DNA of 64,000 nucleotides from Actinoalloteichus caeruleus DSM 43889 (GTDB lineage: Bacteria > Actinomycetota > Actinomycetes > Mycobacteriales > Pseudonocardiaceae): assembly GCF_000429185.2 (NCBI RefSeq), contig NZ_AUBJ02000001.1:1116001-1180000 (forward strand), written 5' to 3'. The notes beneath the pieces were generated by a model. It was given only the letters and a program-made list of their open reading frames with translations. It made no database searches and was not told where the DNA came from. This document shows, piece after piece, positions 1 through 8,792 of the stretch. Position numbers and translations under genes: made by a program. Position 1 is the stretch's first letter. Each line of letters starts with the position of its first letter.

Positions 1-1
1 G

Positions 2-1789
2 GCGGACCTGACCGAGGTGCGTGTCCTGGCTGGCGGGGAGGCGTTACCCGCCGGGCTGGCGGGTGACCTGGCTGGCCGGGCCTCGTCGCTGACGAACGTC
101 TACGGCCCGACCGAGGCCACGATCTGGGCCACCTCCGCTCTCGTGGAGGAACCGGTGGAGGCGGCGCCGCCGATCGGGGCGCCGTTGGCGGGCACCGGTG
201 CCCGCGTCCTGGACGACCGGCTGAGCCCGGTCCCGTCCCGGGTGGCCGGTGAGCTCTACCTCAGCGGTCCCCAGGTGGCGCGGGGGTATCTGGGTCGCCC
301 GGGACTGACCGCCGAACGGTTCGTGGCCGACCCGTTCGGCCCGCCCGGCGGCCGCATGTACCGCACGGGTGATCTGGTCCGACGAAACGCCGGTGGTGCC
401 CTGGAGTTCCTCGGGCGTGTCGACGAGCAGGTCAAACTCCGTGGGTTCCGCGTTGAACCGGCCGAGGTCGAGACCGTCCTCACGGCGCACCCGGCGGTGG
501 AACGGGCGGTCGTGGTCGTCCGCACTGACGACCGGGGCGACCGGCGGTTGGTCGCCTACGTGGTGACCCACCTGGATGCGACGCCGTCCGCCCTGCGTGG
601 GTGGCTCGCCGAGCGGCTGCCCGACTACCTCGTCCCGTCCGCCGTGGTGCTCCTGCCGGCGCTGCCCACGACGCCCAACGGCAAGGTCGACCGTTCGTCG
701 CTGCCGGCTCCCGAGGTGACGGCGACGGTGGGCAGGCCTCCCTCGACCCCGCACGAGGAGGTGCTCAGCTCGCTGTTCGCCGAGGTGCTCGGTGTGCCGG
801 TGGTGCCGGTCGACCGTGGCTTCTTCGAACTGGGTGGGCACTCGCTGCTGGCCACGCGGCTCGTCAACCGGGTGCGGGCGGTGCTCGGACGGGAGCTTCC
901 GGTGCGCGCGGTGTTCGAGGCGCCGTCCGTGGCCGCGCTGGCGCACCGGCTGGGGGTGGGCGACAAGCGGGAAGCGATGGACGTGCTCCTGCCGTTGCGG
1001 CCCACCGGTGACCGACCGCCGTTGTTCTGCGTGCACCCGGCGTCGGGTATGAGCTGGCCCTACGCGGCGCTGCTCCCCCACCTCGACTCCGCCATCCCGG
1101 TCTACGGACTCCAGGCACCAGGGATGACCGGTCGTCGTCACGAGTCGGCCGAGGAACTCGCCAGGGAGTACGTGGACCGGATCCGCGAGGTGCAGCCGCA
1201 CGGCCCGTACCACGTGCTGGGCTGGTCCTTCGGCGGGCAGCTCGCGCAGATCATGGCGAGCGAGCTGGCCAGGCGCGGTGAGGGCACCGCGCTCCTCGTC
1301 CTGTTGGACGCCTACCCGCCCGATCCAGCCGACACGGGGAAGCCGGACCGGGTGGTCTCCGAGGAGCACCTGGACCTGATGTACCGGGGGATGCTCGAAC
1401 TGTTCGACATCGAGCATCCCGGCGGCCCGCTGACCCACGAGAACGTGGTGACCGCGTTGCGGGAGCACAACACGGCGCTCGCCGGCCTCGACGAGAGCGA
1501 GGTGCGGGCGCTGGTGGAGAACACCCTGCACCACAGCCGGCTCGGCGTCGAGGCTCGACACGAGGTGGTGGCGTGCGACGCGCTGGTCATCACCGCGTCG
1601 GACGCGGAGGGCCCGTCGGCCAACGCCACGGCCTGGAAGTCCTTCGTGGAGGGAGAACTCCGCGTCTTCCCGGTCGCCGCTCCGCACACCGGACTGATGC
1701 GTCCGGACTCCCTGGCCGAGATCGGTCCCATCCTGGCGGCCGAGATCGACCGGTGCCACCGCACGAACGACCCGTCACGAGGAGAGTGA
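2..1789 (+). CDS. NRPS C-terminal part (A-PCP-TE), 5' truncated by window edge
   Basis: About 595 residues of a nonribosomal peptide synthetase that begins left of the window. Visible in order: the second half of an adenylation domain (A5 NVYGPTEAT, A7 YRTGDLV, A8 around VKLRGFRVEP, A10 PNGKVDRSSLP), a peptidyl carrier domain (FFELGGHSLL, phosphopantetheine Ser about fragment residue 281), and a type I thioesterase with the GWSFGG nucleophile elbow (Ser about 409), LLDAYP for the Asp and PHTGLM for the His. The module therefore activates one amino acid and releases the peptide. The readable part of the specificity code is L299 G301 V322 I330 W331, which I cannot assign. It lies 6 bp before panD and probably heads or continues the operon of amino-acid supply genes. 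The substrate could be one of the non-protein amino acids made by those genes, but that is inference. Confidence 0.93.
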   Translation, partial: ADLTEVRVLAGGEALPAGLAGDLAGRASSLTNVYGPTEATIWATSALVEEPVEAAPPIGAPLAGTGARVLDDRLSPVPSRVAGELYLSGPQVARGYLGRPGLTAERFVADPFGPPGGRMYRTGDLVRRNAGGALEFLGRVDEQVKLRGFRVEPAEVETVLTAHPAVERAVVVVRTDDRGDRRLVAYVVTHLDATPSALRGWLAERLPDYLVPSAVVLLPALPTTPNGKVDRSSLPAPEVTATVGRPPSTPHEEVLSSLFAEVLGVPVVPVDRGFFELGGHSLLATRLVNRVRAVLGRELPVRAVFEAPSVAALAHRLGVGDKREAMDVLLPLRPTGDRPPLFCVHPASGMSWPYAALLPHLDSAIPVYGLQAPGMTGRRHESAEELAREYVDRIREVQPHGPYHVLGWSFGGQLAQIMASELARRGEGTALLVLLDAYPPDPADTGKPDRVVSEEHLDLMYRGMLELFDIEHPGGPLTHENVVTALREHNTALAGLDESEVRALVENTLHHSRLGVEARHEVVACDALVITASDAEGPSANATAWKSFVEGELRVFPVAAPHTGLMRPDSLAEIGPILAAEIDRCHRTNDPSRGE

Positions 1790-1795
1790 GGTCCG

Positions 1796-2215
1796 ATGGA
1801 CCTGGAGATGCTGCAGGCCAAGATCCACCGTGCGACCGTGACGCGAGCGGATCTGCACTACGTGGGTTCGCTGACGCTCGACGCCGACCTCATCGCCGCG
1901 GCTGGCATCCTGCCGGGGCAGAAGGTGGACGTCGTCGACATCGACAACGGCGCGCGGTTGTCGACCTACGTCATCGAGGGTCCCGCGGGTAGCGGTACCG
2001 TCGGGATCAACGGAGCGGCCGCACGGCTCATCAGCCCTGGTGACCTCGTCATCATCATCGCCTACGCGCGGATGCCCGCGGAGGAAGCACGCCGGTTCGT
2101 ACCGTCGGTGGTGTTCGTGGACGAACGGAACCGCGTCGTCCGGCAGGGCGTCGACCCGGCCGAGCCGCTTCCGGGAACCGTCCACGGGGCGACACCGGAC
2201 GGGGGTGCGGCATGA
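1796..2215 (+). CDS. panD: Aspartate 1-decarboxylase (pyruvoyl-dependent)
   Basis: 139 residues with full PanD character. It starts [16 protein letters not shown], and the self-processing bond lies between Gly24 and Ser25 in the YVGS motif, which gives the pyruvoyl group of the active alpha chain. The NGAAARL segment and the IIIAYA strand are also typical. The enzyme decarboxylates L-aspartate to beta-alanine in the cytosol. A PanD inside an NRPS operon is more likely to supply beta-alanine as a building block than to serve pantothenate synthesis, although it could do both. A strong ribosome-binding site (GAGGAG, then GAGG) precedes the ATG, and the stop overlaps the next start in ATGA, so translation is probably coupled. 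Confidence 0.93.
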   Translation: MDLEMLQAKIHRATVTRADLHYVGSLTLDADLIAAAGILPGQKVDVVDIDNGARLSTYVIEGPAGSGTVGINGAAARLISPGDLVIIIAYARMPAEEARRFVPSVVFVDERNRVVRQGVDPAEPLPGTVHGATPDGGAA

Positions 2216-3264
2216 CCTCGGACGCGTTCGACGAGATCACCGCCGCCTCGGAACTACCGAGACTGGTCCGGCTCGGCAAGGATCTCTACGGCTGCGTGTT
2301 CACCCTGATGAAGCTCGTGCCCGCGCGGCACATCCTGCGCAGGGCCGCGCTCTCGGGCGAACTCGGCCCACGCAGCACGATCGTCGAGACGACCTCGGGC
2401 ACCTTCGGGCTCGCACTGGCGATGCAGGCCGCGCTCCTCGGGCGGGACCTGATCCTCGTCACTGATCCGGTGGTCGACCCACGTCTGGTCCGGCGCCTGA
2501 CCGATCTCGGTGCCACCGTGGACATCCGCGAACGGCCCGACCCCATCGGCGGGTTCCAGGCGGCGCGGTTGCGGAGGGTGGCCGAGATCCGTGCCAGCCT
2601 CCCGGACACCTTCTGCCCGAACCAGTACGACAACCCCGACAACCCGGGCTCATACGCGCGGGTCGCGGAACAACTGGAGCGCGCGTTCGGTGAGATCGGC
2701 TGTGTGGTGGGCCCAGTCGGCTCGGGTGGTTCGATCTGTGGAACGGTCGGGGCGTTGCGGACCACGTCTCCGGCCACCAAGGCCGTCGGGGTCGACACCC
2801 ACGGGAGTCTGCTGTTCGGCCAGCCCGACGGACCCCGGTCCCTGCGTGGCCTGGGCAACAGCGTCCTCCCCACCAACGTGGACCACCGTGTGTTCGACGA
2901 GGTGCACTGGTGCGGAGAGACTGAGGCGTACGCCGCGACCAGGCACCTGCACCGGTCGCACGCGTTGTTCCAGGGGCCGACCAGCGGAGCCGCCTACCAC
3001 GTGGCCCGATGGTGGAGCGCCCGCAACCCGGGCGACTTGACCGTGGTGCTGCTGCCCGACGAGGGGTACCGATACCTGGACACGGTGTACGAGGACGGCT
3101 GGCTGGCGCGGCGTGGCATCGATCTCGCGACCGCGTCCACCGCACCGGAACGCACCACCGACCCCACCACACCCACCTCGGTGTGGAGCTGGTTCCCCTG
3201 GGCACGCCGGTCCTACACCGATGTCCTCGGAGTGTCGAGCACACCGGCTGGGAGTGCGGTATGA
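2212..3264 (+). CDS. Cysteine-synthase-like PLP enzyme (probable 2,3-diaminobutyrate pathway synthase)
   Basis: 350 residues of fold-type II PLP enzyme. It has the substrate-loop motif TSGTFG (residues 61-66) and the phosphate-binding glycine loop around GPVGSGGS (about 168-175). The usual NPxxSxKDR lysine motif is replaced by [14 protein letters not shown], so Lys34 is the likely Schiff-base lysine. The neighbours are an argininosuccinate-lyase homologue and a threonine-kinase-like GHMP kinase. In friulimicin (dab genes) and pacidamycin such a trio is proposed to make 2,3-diaminobutyrate: O-phosphothreonine undergoes beta-replacement by aspartate, then fumarate is eliminated. By analogy this enzyme would do the beta-replacement. 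The role is inferred from context; a 2,3-diaminopropionate-type reaction is the main alternative. ATGA overlaps join it to the genes on both sides. Confidence 0.8.
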   Translation: MTSDAFDEITAASELPRLVRLGKDLYGCVFTLMKLVPARHILRRAALSGELGPRSTIVETTSGTFGLALAMQAALLGRDLILVTDPVVDPRLVRRLTDLGATVDIRERPDPIGGFQAARLRRVAEIRASLPDTFCPNQYDNPDNPGSYARVAEQLERAFGEIGCVVGPVGSGGSICGTVGALRTTSPATKAVGVDTHGSLLFGQPDGPRSLRGLGNSVLPTNVDHRVFDEVHWCGETEAYAATRHLHRSHALFQGPTSGAAYHVARWWSARNPGDLTVVLLPDEGYRYLDTVYEDGWLARRGIDLATASTAPERTTDPTTPTSVWSWFPWARRSYTDVLGVSSTPAGSAV

Positions 3265-4718
3265 GCGACACCGGGAGGTTGCGGGCGGGGTTGTGGCCCC
3301 GGACCCGCCGGGTGGTGTTCGGCGGGAGCACCTCGGAGGCGGTCCGGTCCGAACTCCGGTTGAACACCAGCGTCGACCTCGCTCACGTCACGATGCTCGC
3401 CGAGCGGGAGATGCTCGACCGAGCCACCGCCGGGGCGCTGCTGCGGGAGATCAGGGAGCTGAGGGATGAGGACTTCGCCTCCCTCCTGGATCGACCAGTG
3501 CCCCGAGGCCTGTACCTGATGTACGAGGACGCACTGATCTCCCGGTTGGGTGAGGAGGTCGGCGGAGCCCTGCACACCGCCAGGTCCCGCAACGACATGA
3601 AGGCCACGACCACCGCGATGCGGCTGCGGGGCGAGGTGCTCGACCTGCTCGACGAGCTCGCTCGGTTGCGCGCCGTGCTGCTGGCCAGGGCGAGGGCGCA
3701 CAGCCGAACGGTGATGCCGGTGTACACCCACTTCCAGCCCGCGATGCCGATCACGTACGGCTACTACCTGCTGGGTGTCGCGTTGGCACTCGGCCGGGAG
3801 TGCGACGCGGTGGTCCACGCCTCGGACGAGCTTCGCCGCTGTCCGCTGGGAGCCGGGTCGGTCGCGGGCAGCGACCTGGACATCGACCCCGCCCGCACGT
3901 CGACGTTGCTCGGCTTCGACAGCCCGCCCCTGCACGCGCTGGACACGATCGCGAGTCGCGATACCGTGCTCCGGACGCTGTCGTCCCTGTGCGGGGCCGC
4001 GGTCCTGCTGAGCCGGCTGGCCACGGACCTCCAGTTGTGGAGCACCTCGGAGTTCGGCTTCCTCCACTTTCCCGACCGGCTCGTCGGTGGCAGCTCGGCG
4101 ATGCCCCAGAAACGCAACGCCTTCCTGCTGGAACACGTGAAGGCGGGCGCGGGAACCGTCATCGGTGCGTGGACGGCTGCCGCCTCCATGACGAAGTCGA
4201 CACCGTTCACGAACACCATCGAGGTGGGGACCGAGGCGGTGGGCACGGCCTGGCCGGCTCTCGCCTCGGTACGGGACACCGTCCTGTTGTCCCAGGTGTT
4301 GGTCAGTGGCGCTCAGCCAGCACCCCCTGCGATGAGCCAGCGGGCACGGAGCGGTTTCGTCACCGCGACCGCGATGGCCAACCAGCTGGTCCTGACCGGG
4401 GTCCCGTTCCGGAAGGCGCACCGTGCGGTGGGCACGTCGGTGCGGAAAGCGATCGACCAGGGAGCCGACGAGCTGTCCCACGTCGAGGTCCCGGGATCGA
4501 CCCCGGCCGCCGCTCCCCGGCTGGAGGACAGCGTGCGCGACCACCGGTACGGAGGCGGCCCCGGAGCCTTCGCCGACGCGTTCACCTCGGCCCGGGACGA
4601 CCTGTCGCGGCATGCCGCCTGGCGGCGTGACTGGAGAGCTCGGATCAAGGCGGCCGAGGCGGAACTGGCCTCGGCCGTCGAAAGGGTCATGGGGGCGGGA
4701 TCCGCACATGTCAGTTGA
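3261..4718 (+). CDS. Argininosuccinate lyase/fumarase-superfamily lyase
   Basis: 485 residues with the superfamily signature GGSSAMPQKRN (about residues 277-287), which contains the catalytic flexible loop. The other conserved blocks are HTARSRND near the N-terminus and YTHFQPAMPI for the His-containing region. Members remove fumarate from N-succinyl compounds by beta-elimination. Placed directly after the PLP synthase, it most likely cleaves an N-(amino-carboxypropyl)aspartate intermediate to 2,3-diaminobutyrate plus fumarate, as proposed for pacidamycin and friulimicin homologues. A plain arginine-biosynthesis role is unlikely, because no other arg gene is near and the operon is biosynthetic. 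The start is the ATG that overlaps the previous stop (ATGA). The 3' end overlaps the ATP-grasp gene by 11 bp. Confidence 0.85.
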   Translation: MSDTGRLRAGLWPRTRRVVFGGSTSEAVRSELRLNTSVDLAHVTMLAEREMLDRATAGALLREIRELRDEDFASLLDRPVPRGLYLMYEDALISRLGEEVGGALHTARSRNDMKATTTAMRLRGEVLDLLDELARLRAVLLARARAHSRTVMPVYTHFQPAMPITYGYYLLGVALALGRECDAVVHASDELRRCPLGAGSVAGSDLDIDPARTSTLLGFDSPPLHALDTIASRDTVLRTLSSLCGAAVLLSRLATDLQLWSTSEFGFLHFPDRLVGGSSAMPQKRNAFLLEHVKAGAGTVIGAWTAAASMTKSTPFTNTIEVGTEAVGTAWPALASVRDTVLLSQVLVSGAQPAPPAMSQRARSGFVTATAMANQLVLTGVPFRKAHRAVGTSVRKAIDQGADELSHVEVPGSTPAAAPRLEDSVRDHRYGGGPGAFADAFTSARDDLSRHAAWRRDWRARIKAAEAELASAVERVMGAGSAHVS

Positions 4719-5937
4719 GAAGGGCCGGGCCTTCGCCCTGGTCGAGAGCAACACCACCGGCTCGGGGCGGCTGTTCGCGTCAGCGGCGCGGGCCAGGGGT
4801 CTGCGCCCGGTGGTCCTGACCGCCGATCCTTCACGGTATCCCTACCTGCGGCGGGACCACATCGACGTGCGCGTCGTCCGAACCAGTGAACCTGACGAGG
4901 TGCTCGCCGCGTGCCGGACGATGCGGGACGAACAGGGCCTGGCCGGTGTCACCTCCAGCTCGGAGTACTTCATCGGTACTGCCACCGCCGTCGCCGCCGC
5001 CCTCTCGCTCCCCTCCGGGGATCCCGAGGCGATCGCCCGGTGTCGGCACAAGCACCACCAGCGCGCCGCGCTCACCGAGGCCGGTGTCCCCGTCCCCGAC
5101 TTCCGCGTCGCCACCGATGTCGACTCCGCCTCGCTGGCGGCCACGGACCTCGCCCTTCCCGTCGTGGTGAAGCCGAGCACCGGGTCGGGGTCCGTTGGCG
5201 TACGCCTCTGCCGGACCAACTCCGAGGTGGCCCGCCACGCTCGCGCACTGTTCGGCACCGGCGCGCGGACACCGATCCTGGTCGAGCGATACGTGCGGGG
5301 ACCGGAGTTCTCCGTGGAGACATTCGACGGGAACGTCGTGGCGGTGGTGGGCAAACATGTGGGCCCGCATCCCCACTTCGTCGAACTCGGGCACGACGTA
5401 CCAGCTCCAGTTCCCCCGGAATGGGCGGCCGAACTGCGACGATGCGCGCTGGCGGCGGGGTCGGCACTCGGACTCGGGTGGTCGGCCAGCCACACCGAGA
5501 TCCGCATGTCCGAGGACGGCCCGGTCATCATCGAGGTCAACCCCCGCCTGGCTGGCGGCATGATCCCCACACTGGTCCGGCACGCCTGCGGGGTGGACCT
5601 GGTGGACTGGGTGGTCGCGAAGGCCGCCGCCCTGTCCCTCCCCACGGTTGACCGCTCGGCGTCCAGTGCCTCCATACGCTTCCTGCGGGCACGAACGGGT
5701 GGCGTGGTCACCTCGGTGATCGGGCAGCGGGAGGCCGCGGCTAGTCAGGGGGTCGAGTCGGCGGTGGTCACGGTCGCCCCGGGGGACGAGATCCAGCTCA
5801 CCCGTTCGTTCCGTGACCGCCTCGGGTACGTCATCGCCACGACAGCGGCTGGCGGCGATTCGGGCGCCCTGGCCGACGCGGCCCTCGCGCACCTCCGCGT
5901 CAGCGTCGAGGCCGGTCCGCGGGAGCCACGTCGATGA
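4708..5937 (+). CDS. ATP-grasp carboxylate-amine ligase
   Basis: 409 residues with ATP-grasp architecture. It has an N-terminal Rossmann-like pre-ATP domain, the VVVKPSTGSGSVGV strand-loop for ATP, the ERYVRGPEFSVE segment, and the metal-binding stretch VIIEVNPRLAGGMIP near residue 275. The family activates a carboxylate as acyl phosphate and joins it to an amine. Close relatives include L-amino-acid ligases and enzymes paired with argininosuccinate-lyase homologues. Possible jobs here are ligating aspartate, beta-alanine or diaminobutyrate into a dipeptide, or a protecting-group step; the sequence does not decide. It overlaps the lyase gene upstream and shares ATGA with the kinase gene downstream. 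Confidence 0.82.
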   Translation: MSVEKGRAFALVESNTTGSGRLFASAARARGLRPVVLTADPSRYPYLRRDHIDVRVVRTSEPDEVLAACRTMRDEQGLAGVTSSSEYFIGTATAVAAALSLPSGDPEAIARCRHKHHQRAALTEAGVPVPDFRVATDVDSASLAATDLALPVVVKPSTGSGSVGVRLCRTNSEVARHARALFGTGARTPILVERYVRGPEFSVETFDGNVVAVVGKHVGPHPHFVELGHDVPAPVPPEWAAELRRCALAAGSALGLGWSASHTEIRMSEDGPVIIEVNPRLAGGMIPTLVRHACGVDLVDWVVAKAAALSLPTVDRSASSASIRFLRARTGGVVTSVIGQREAAASQGVESAVVTVAPGDEIQLTRSFRDRLGYVIATTAAGGDSGALADAALAHLRVSVEAGPREPRR

Positions 5938-6824
5938 CCGCCGACCGTTCCACCACGACCAGGACCGGTGTCGGCGCGGCCTATGGCACGTTCGGGGAGC
6001 TCCTCCAGGGTGTCCTTCCCGAGAGGGACGGGGACTTCCTCGTGACCCTGCCGATCGGACAGCGTTCGACCGCGACGTTCTCGCTCGGCGACCACGACGA
6101 GCTCGCGGTCCAGCCCGCTGGCAAGTGGAAGTCGGCGCGGATGGCGGGCCTCGTCCTGGCGGCCGCCGGTCTCCCTCCGCGTGGCCTGCTGGTCATCGGC
6201 AGCGACCTTCCGGAGGGCAAGGGCTTGGCCAGCTCGTCAGCTGACCTCGTGGCGACAGCGCGGGCCGTCGGCCGAGCGCTGGGAACTCGGTTGTCCACGA
6301 GGGAGGTGGAGGCATTCCTCCGCAGGATCGAGCCGACCGACGGAGTGCTGTACCGGGACGTCGTGGCCTACCACCACCGGTCCGCGCGACTGCGGGGGCG
6401 ACTGGGACAACTCCCACCGGCCACTATCGTCGCGATCGACGAGGGAGGCCAGGTGGACACGGTGGCCTTCAACCAACTGCCCAAGCCCTATTCCGCCTCG
6501 GACCAGCGGGAATACGCCATGCTGCTCGACCGGCTGCGCGTGGCGATGCGACGAGGGGACCTGAAGGAGGTGGGTTCCATCAGCACGCGGAGCGCGGAAC
6601 TGAACCAGCGGCTGCGTCCCAAGCGGACTTTCGAGCAGATGCGTTCGGCCTGCGCCGAGGTTGGAGGGCTGGGAGTCGTCGTGGCGCACAGCGGCACGAT
6701 GATCGGCGTCATGCTCGACGAGTCCGACCCGGACTTCACCGAGAAGTGGCGTGCGCTGCGACGGTCGGAACCGCTGTGCGCGGGCAGTCCCGTCTCCTTC
6801 CGCTCGCTCCGGTCGTCCAGCTGA
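5934..6824 (+). CDS. GHMP kinase, PduX/L-threonine-kinase-like
   Basis: 296 residues with an N-terminal YGTFGELLQG segment typical of PduX-type kinases and the GHMP phosphate-binding motif PEGKGLASSSAD (about residues 93-104). The C-terminal GLGVVVAHSGTMIGVML block matches the family. PduX phosphorylates L-threonine for cobalamin synthesis. Here no cobalamin gene is near, and the partners are a PLP beta-replacement enzyme and a lyase, so production of O-phospho-L-threonine as the activated precursor of 2,3-diaminobutyrate is the best inference. It is the last gene of the left operon and converges on the SARP gene, with 114 bp between the stops. Confidence 0.83.
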   Translation: MTADRSTTTRTGVGAAYGTFGELLQGVLPERDGDFLVTLPIGQRSTATFSLGDHDELAVQPAGKWKSARMAGLVLAAAGLPPRGLLVIGSDLPEGKGLASSSADLVATARAVGRALGTRLSTREVEAFLRRIEPTDGVLYRDVVAYHHRSARLRGRLGQLPPATIVAIDEGGQVDTVAFNQLPKPYSASDQREYAMLLDRLRVAMRRGDLKEVGSISTRSAELNQRLRPKRTFEQMRSACAEVGGLGVVVAHSGTMIGVMLDESDPDFTEKWRALRRSEPLCAGSPVSFRSLRSSS

Positions 6825-6938
6825 CACGCCCGGTCCGGCGCAGGAGGTACGGCGCCGGCGCGAAGGACCCCGGTCGGGCGACGGATCCTCCCGGTGCTGT
6901 CCGCGTCCCCCGGGGCGCACGGCAGGGGGCTTGGAGCG

Positions 6939-8699
6939 TCACACCGCTCCCGAGGACACGCAACGACCGATTACCGGGTGCAGGAGGAACCGTTCGTCCT
7001 CAACCTGCGCGACCAGGTTGGCGTCGACCAGCAGGTCAAGTGACGCCTCGACCTCGTCCCGCGCGCGAGCGACCCGGCTGGCCAGTGAGGAGGGGGTCGT
7101 GACGGTTCCCGTGGCAGCGAGGGCCGCCAGTACGGTGCGTTCGCTCTCCTCCAACCTCGCTATCGACGAGGACACCACGGTGAGCAGGCTGACCGACTCC
7201 GCCCGCAGGACCGAATTCGTGTCCCGACTGGCCAGTTGTCGGGCGAGCACGGAGATCCGCAGCACGGGTCGGTGACGCAGTCTGTTCGCGGCGAGTGTCA
7301 GAGCCAGTGGGTGACCCGCGCACGCCTGGATCAGCTGGGCGGTCGCCGTGGCCTCAGCGTCGAGCCGCTCGGCTCCGACCAGGCCCGCGAGCAGTGATCT
7401 CGCGGCACTGTCGGAGAGGGCGGGAAGCGAGCAGGTGTGCGTCGCGGGGAGCGCCAGCAGCTTGTTCCTGCTGACCGTGATCAACGTGGACCCGGTTGAC
7501 GAGGGGAGCAGCGGCAGAATTCGCTCGCTGGACACCACGTCGTCGAGGACGACGAGGATCCTGCGGTTCGCCATCCTCGCGCGCAGCACGGCGGCCTGGT
7601 ACTCGTCCCGGTCGAGCCCATCCTCCGCCGCCACCCCCATGCTCGCGAGCAGGGAACGCACCGAGTCGGCGGTGGACAGGGGGGATGGGCCGTGACCTCG
7701 GAGGTCGAGATAGTACTGACCGTCGGGGTAGTCAGCCGCGATGGTGTGCGCCAGCCGCAGGGCGAAAGCGGTCTTGCCGACGCCGGGCATACCGTCGATC
7801 GCCACCACCTGTCGCCGCTCCCGCGCGCCGGACATCACCTTGAGGACACGGTCGAGTTCCTCGTTCCGCCCCTCGAGGGAGCCGGTTTCGGCGGGGAGGT
7901 TGGAACGCAACACCTCCACCCGGCCCGTGGCGGTCGCCGCGGGAGCGAAGCGCTCCGTGATGCGGTCAATCGCCCGCTCGTCGCGGTTCAGGACGGCTTG
8001 GTGCGCCGCGAAGAGTTCCTCACCGGGTTCCATGCCCAATTCGTCGAGGAGCCTCAGTCGCATGCTGGAGTAGACCATCAGGGACTCGGCCTGTCGGCCA
8101 CTCCGGTACAGCGCCGCCATCAGCAGGCAGGCGGCCTGCTCGTGCAGCGGATGCCGTTCTCGTATCTCCGTCAGGTCGAGCACCGCGCTTGGGTGGTCAC
8201 CCGCGGCGATGTCCAGTCCCGCCCGCCGCATCAACAGGCCCAACCGCAGCTGGTGGAGTCGAACGCGATCCTGGGCCAGCAGCGGGCCTGGCAGTCCGTC
8301 GAACGGTTCGCCCCGCCAGAGCGCAAGGGCGTCGGCGACCTGGCCGTATCCGACCTGGTCCGTGCTCCGGGGAGCCGCCGCCCTGGCGAAACGGACGGCA
8401 TCCACCGTGTCCGGGTCGATCCGCAGGGTGTAGCCGGGGCGCCGCCGTTCGATGACCGCGGCGCCAGCCAGCACCCTGCGCAACCGGTAGATGTAGGTGG
8501 GGATCACCTTGCTCGCGCTACTCGGGATCGCCTCACCCCACACCGCTCCCAACAGCTCGTCGGACGACATCGTGACGTTCGGGCGGGAGAGCAGGACACC
8601 GAGGAGGGCGCTCTGCCGTGCTGGTCCCGGGTGGAGGTCCTTCCCCCGGAACTTCGCCCGCAATGGCCCGAGGACGTCGAACGACAGGCCGGAAGACAA
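6939..8699 (-). CDS. SARP-family transcriptional regulator with NB-ARC domain
   Basis: 586 residues from the TTG start. There is an N-terminal winged-helix DNA-binding domain (LSFDVLGPLRAKF onward, about 1-95), a bacterial transcriptional activation domain (about 100-250), and an NB-ARC ATPase with P-loop GMPGVGKT (Lys309) and the ILVVLDD Walker B. It ends shortly after the NB-ARC region, so the TPR repeats of AfsR-length proteins are absent. SARPs activate antibiotic clusters by binding direct repeats upstream of target promoters, so this is a likely cluster activator. The TTG at 8699 has a run of six G five bases upstream. ATGs at 8789 and 8792 would add about 30 residues of less typical composition. 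Confidence 0.88.
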   Translation of the reverse strand: MSSGLSFDVLGPLRAKFRGKDLHPGPARQSALLGVLLSRPNVTMSSDELLGAVWGEAIPSSASKVIPTYIYRLRRVLAGAAVIERRRPGYTLRIDPDTVDAVRFARAAAPRSTDQVGYGQVADALALWRGEPFDGLPGPLLAQDRVRLHQLRLGLLMRRAGLDIAAGDHPSAVLDLTEIRERHPLHEQAACLLMAALYRSGRQAESLMVYSSMRLRLLDELGMEPGEELFAAHQAVLNRDERAIDRITERFAPAATATGRVEVLRSNLPAETGSLEGRNEELDRVLKVMSGARERRQVVAIDGMPGVGKTAFALRLAHTIAADYPDGQYYLDLRGHGPSPLSTADSVRSLLASMGVAAEDGLDRDEYQAAVLRARMANRRILVVLDDVVSSERILPLLPSSTGSTLITVSRNKLLALPATHTCSLPALSDSAARSLLAGLVGAERLDAEATATAQLIQACAGHPLALTLAANRLRHRPVLRISVLARQLASRDTNSVLRAESVSLLTVVSSSIARLEESERTVLAALAATGTVTTPSSLASRVARARDEVEASLDLLVDANLVAQVEDERFLLHPVIGRCVSSGAV

Positions 8700-8792
8700 C
8701 GCAACCCCCCACAGATCCGTGTTCGCTGGAAGAGCACGAACTATTGAACGTGACTTCCGTATTTCGACGAGTGGACAATTGGGTCCCATCAT

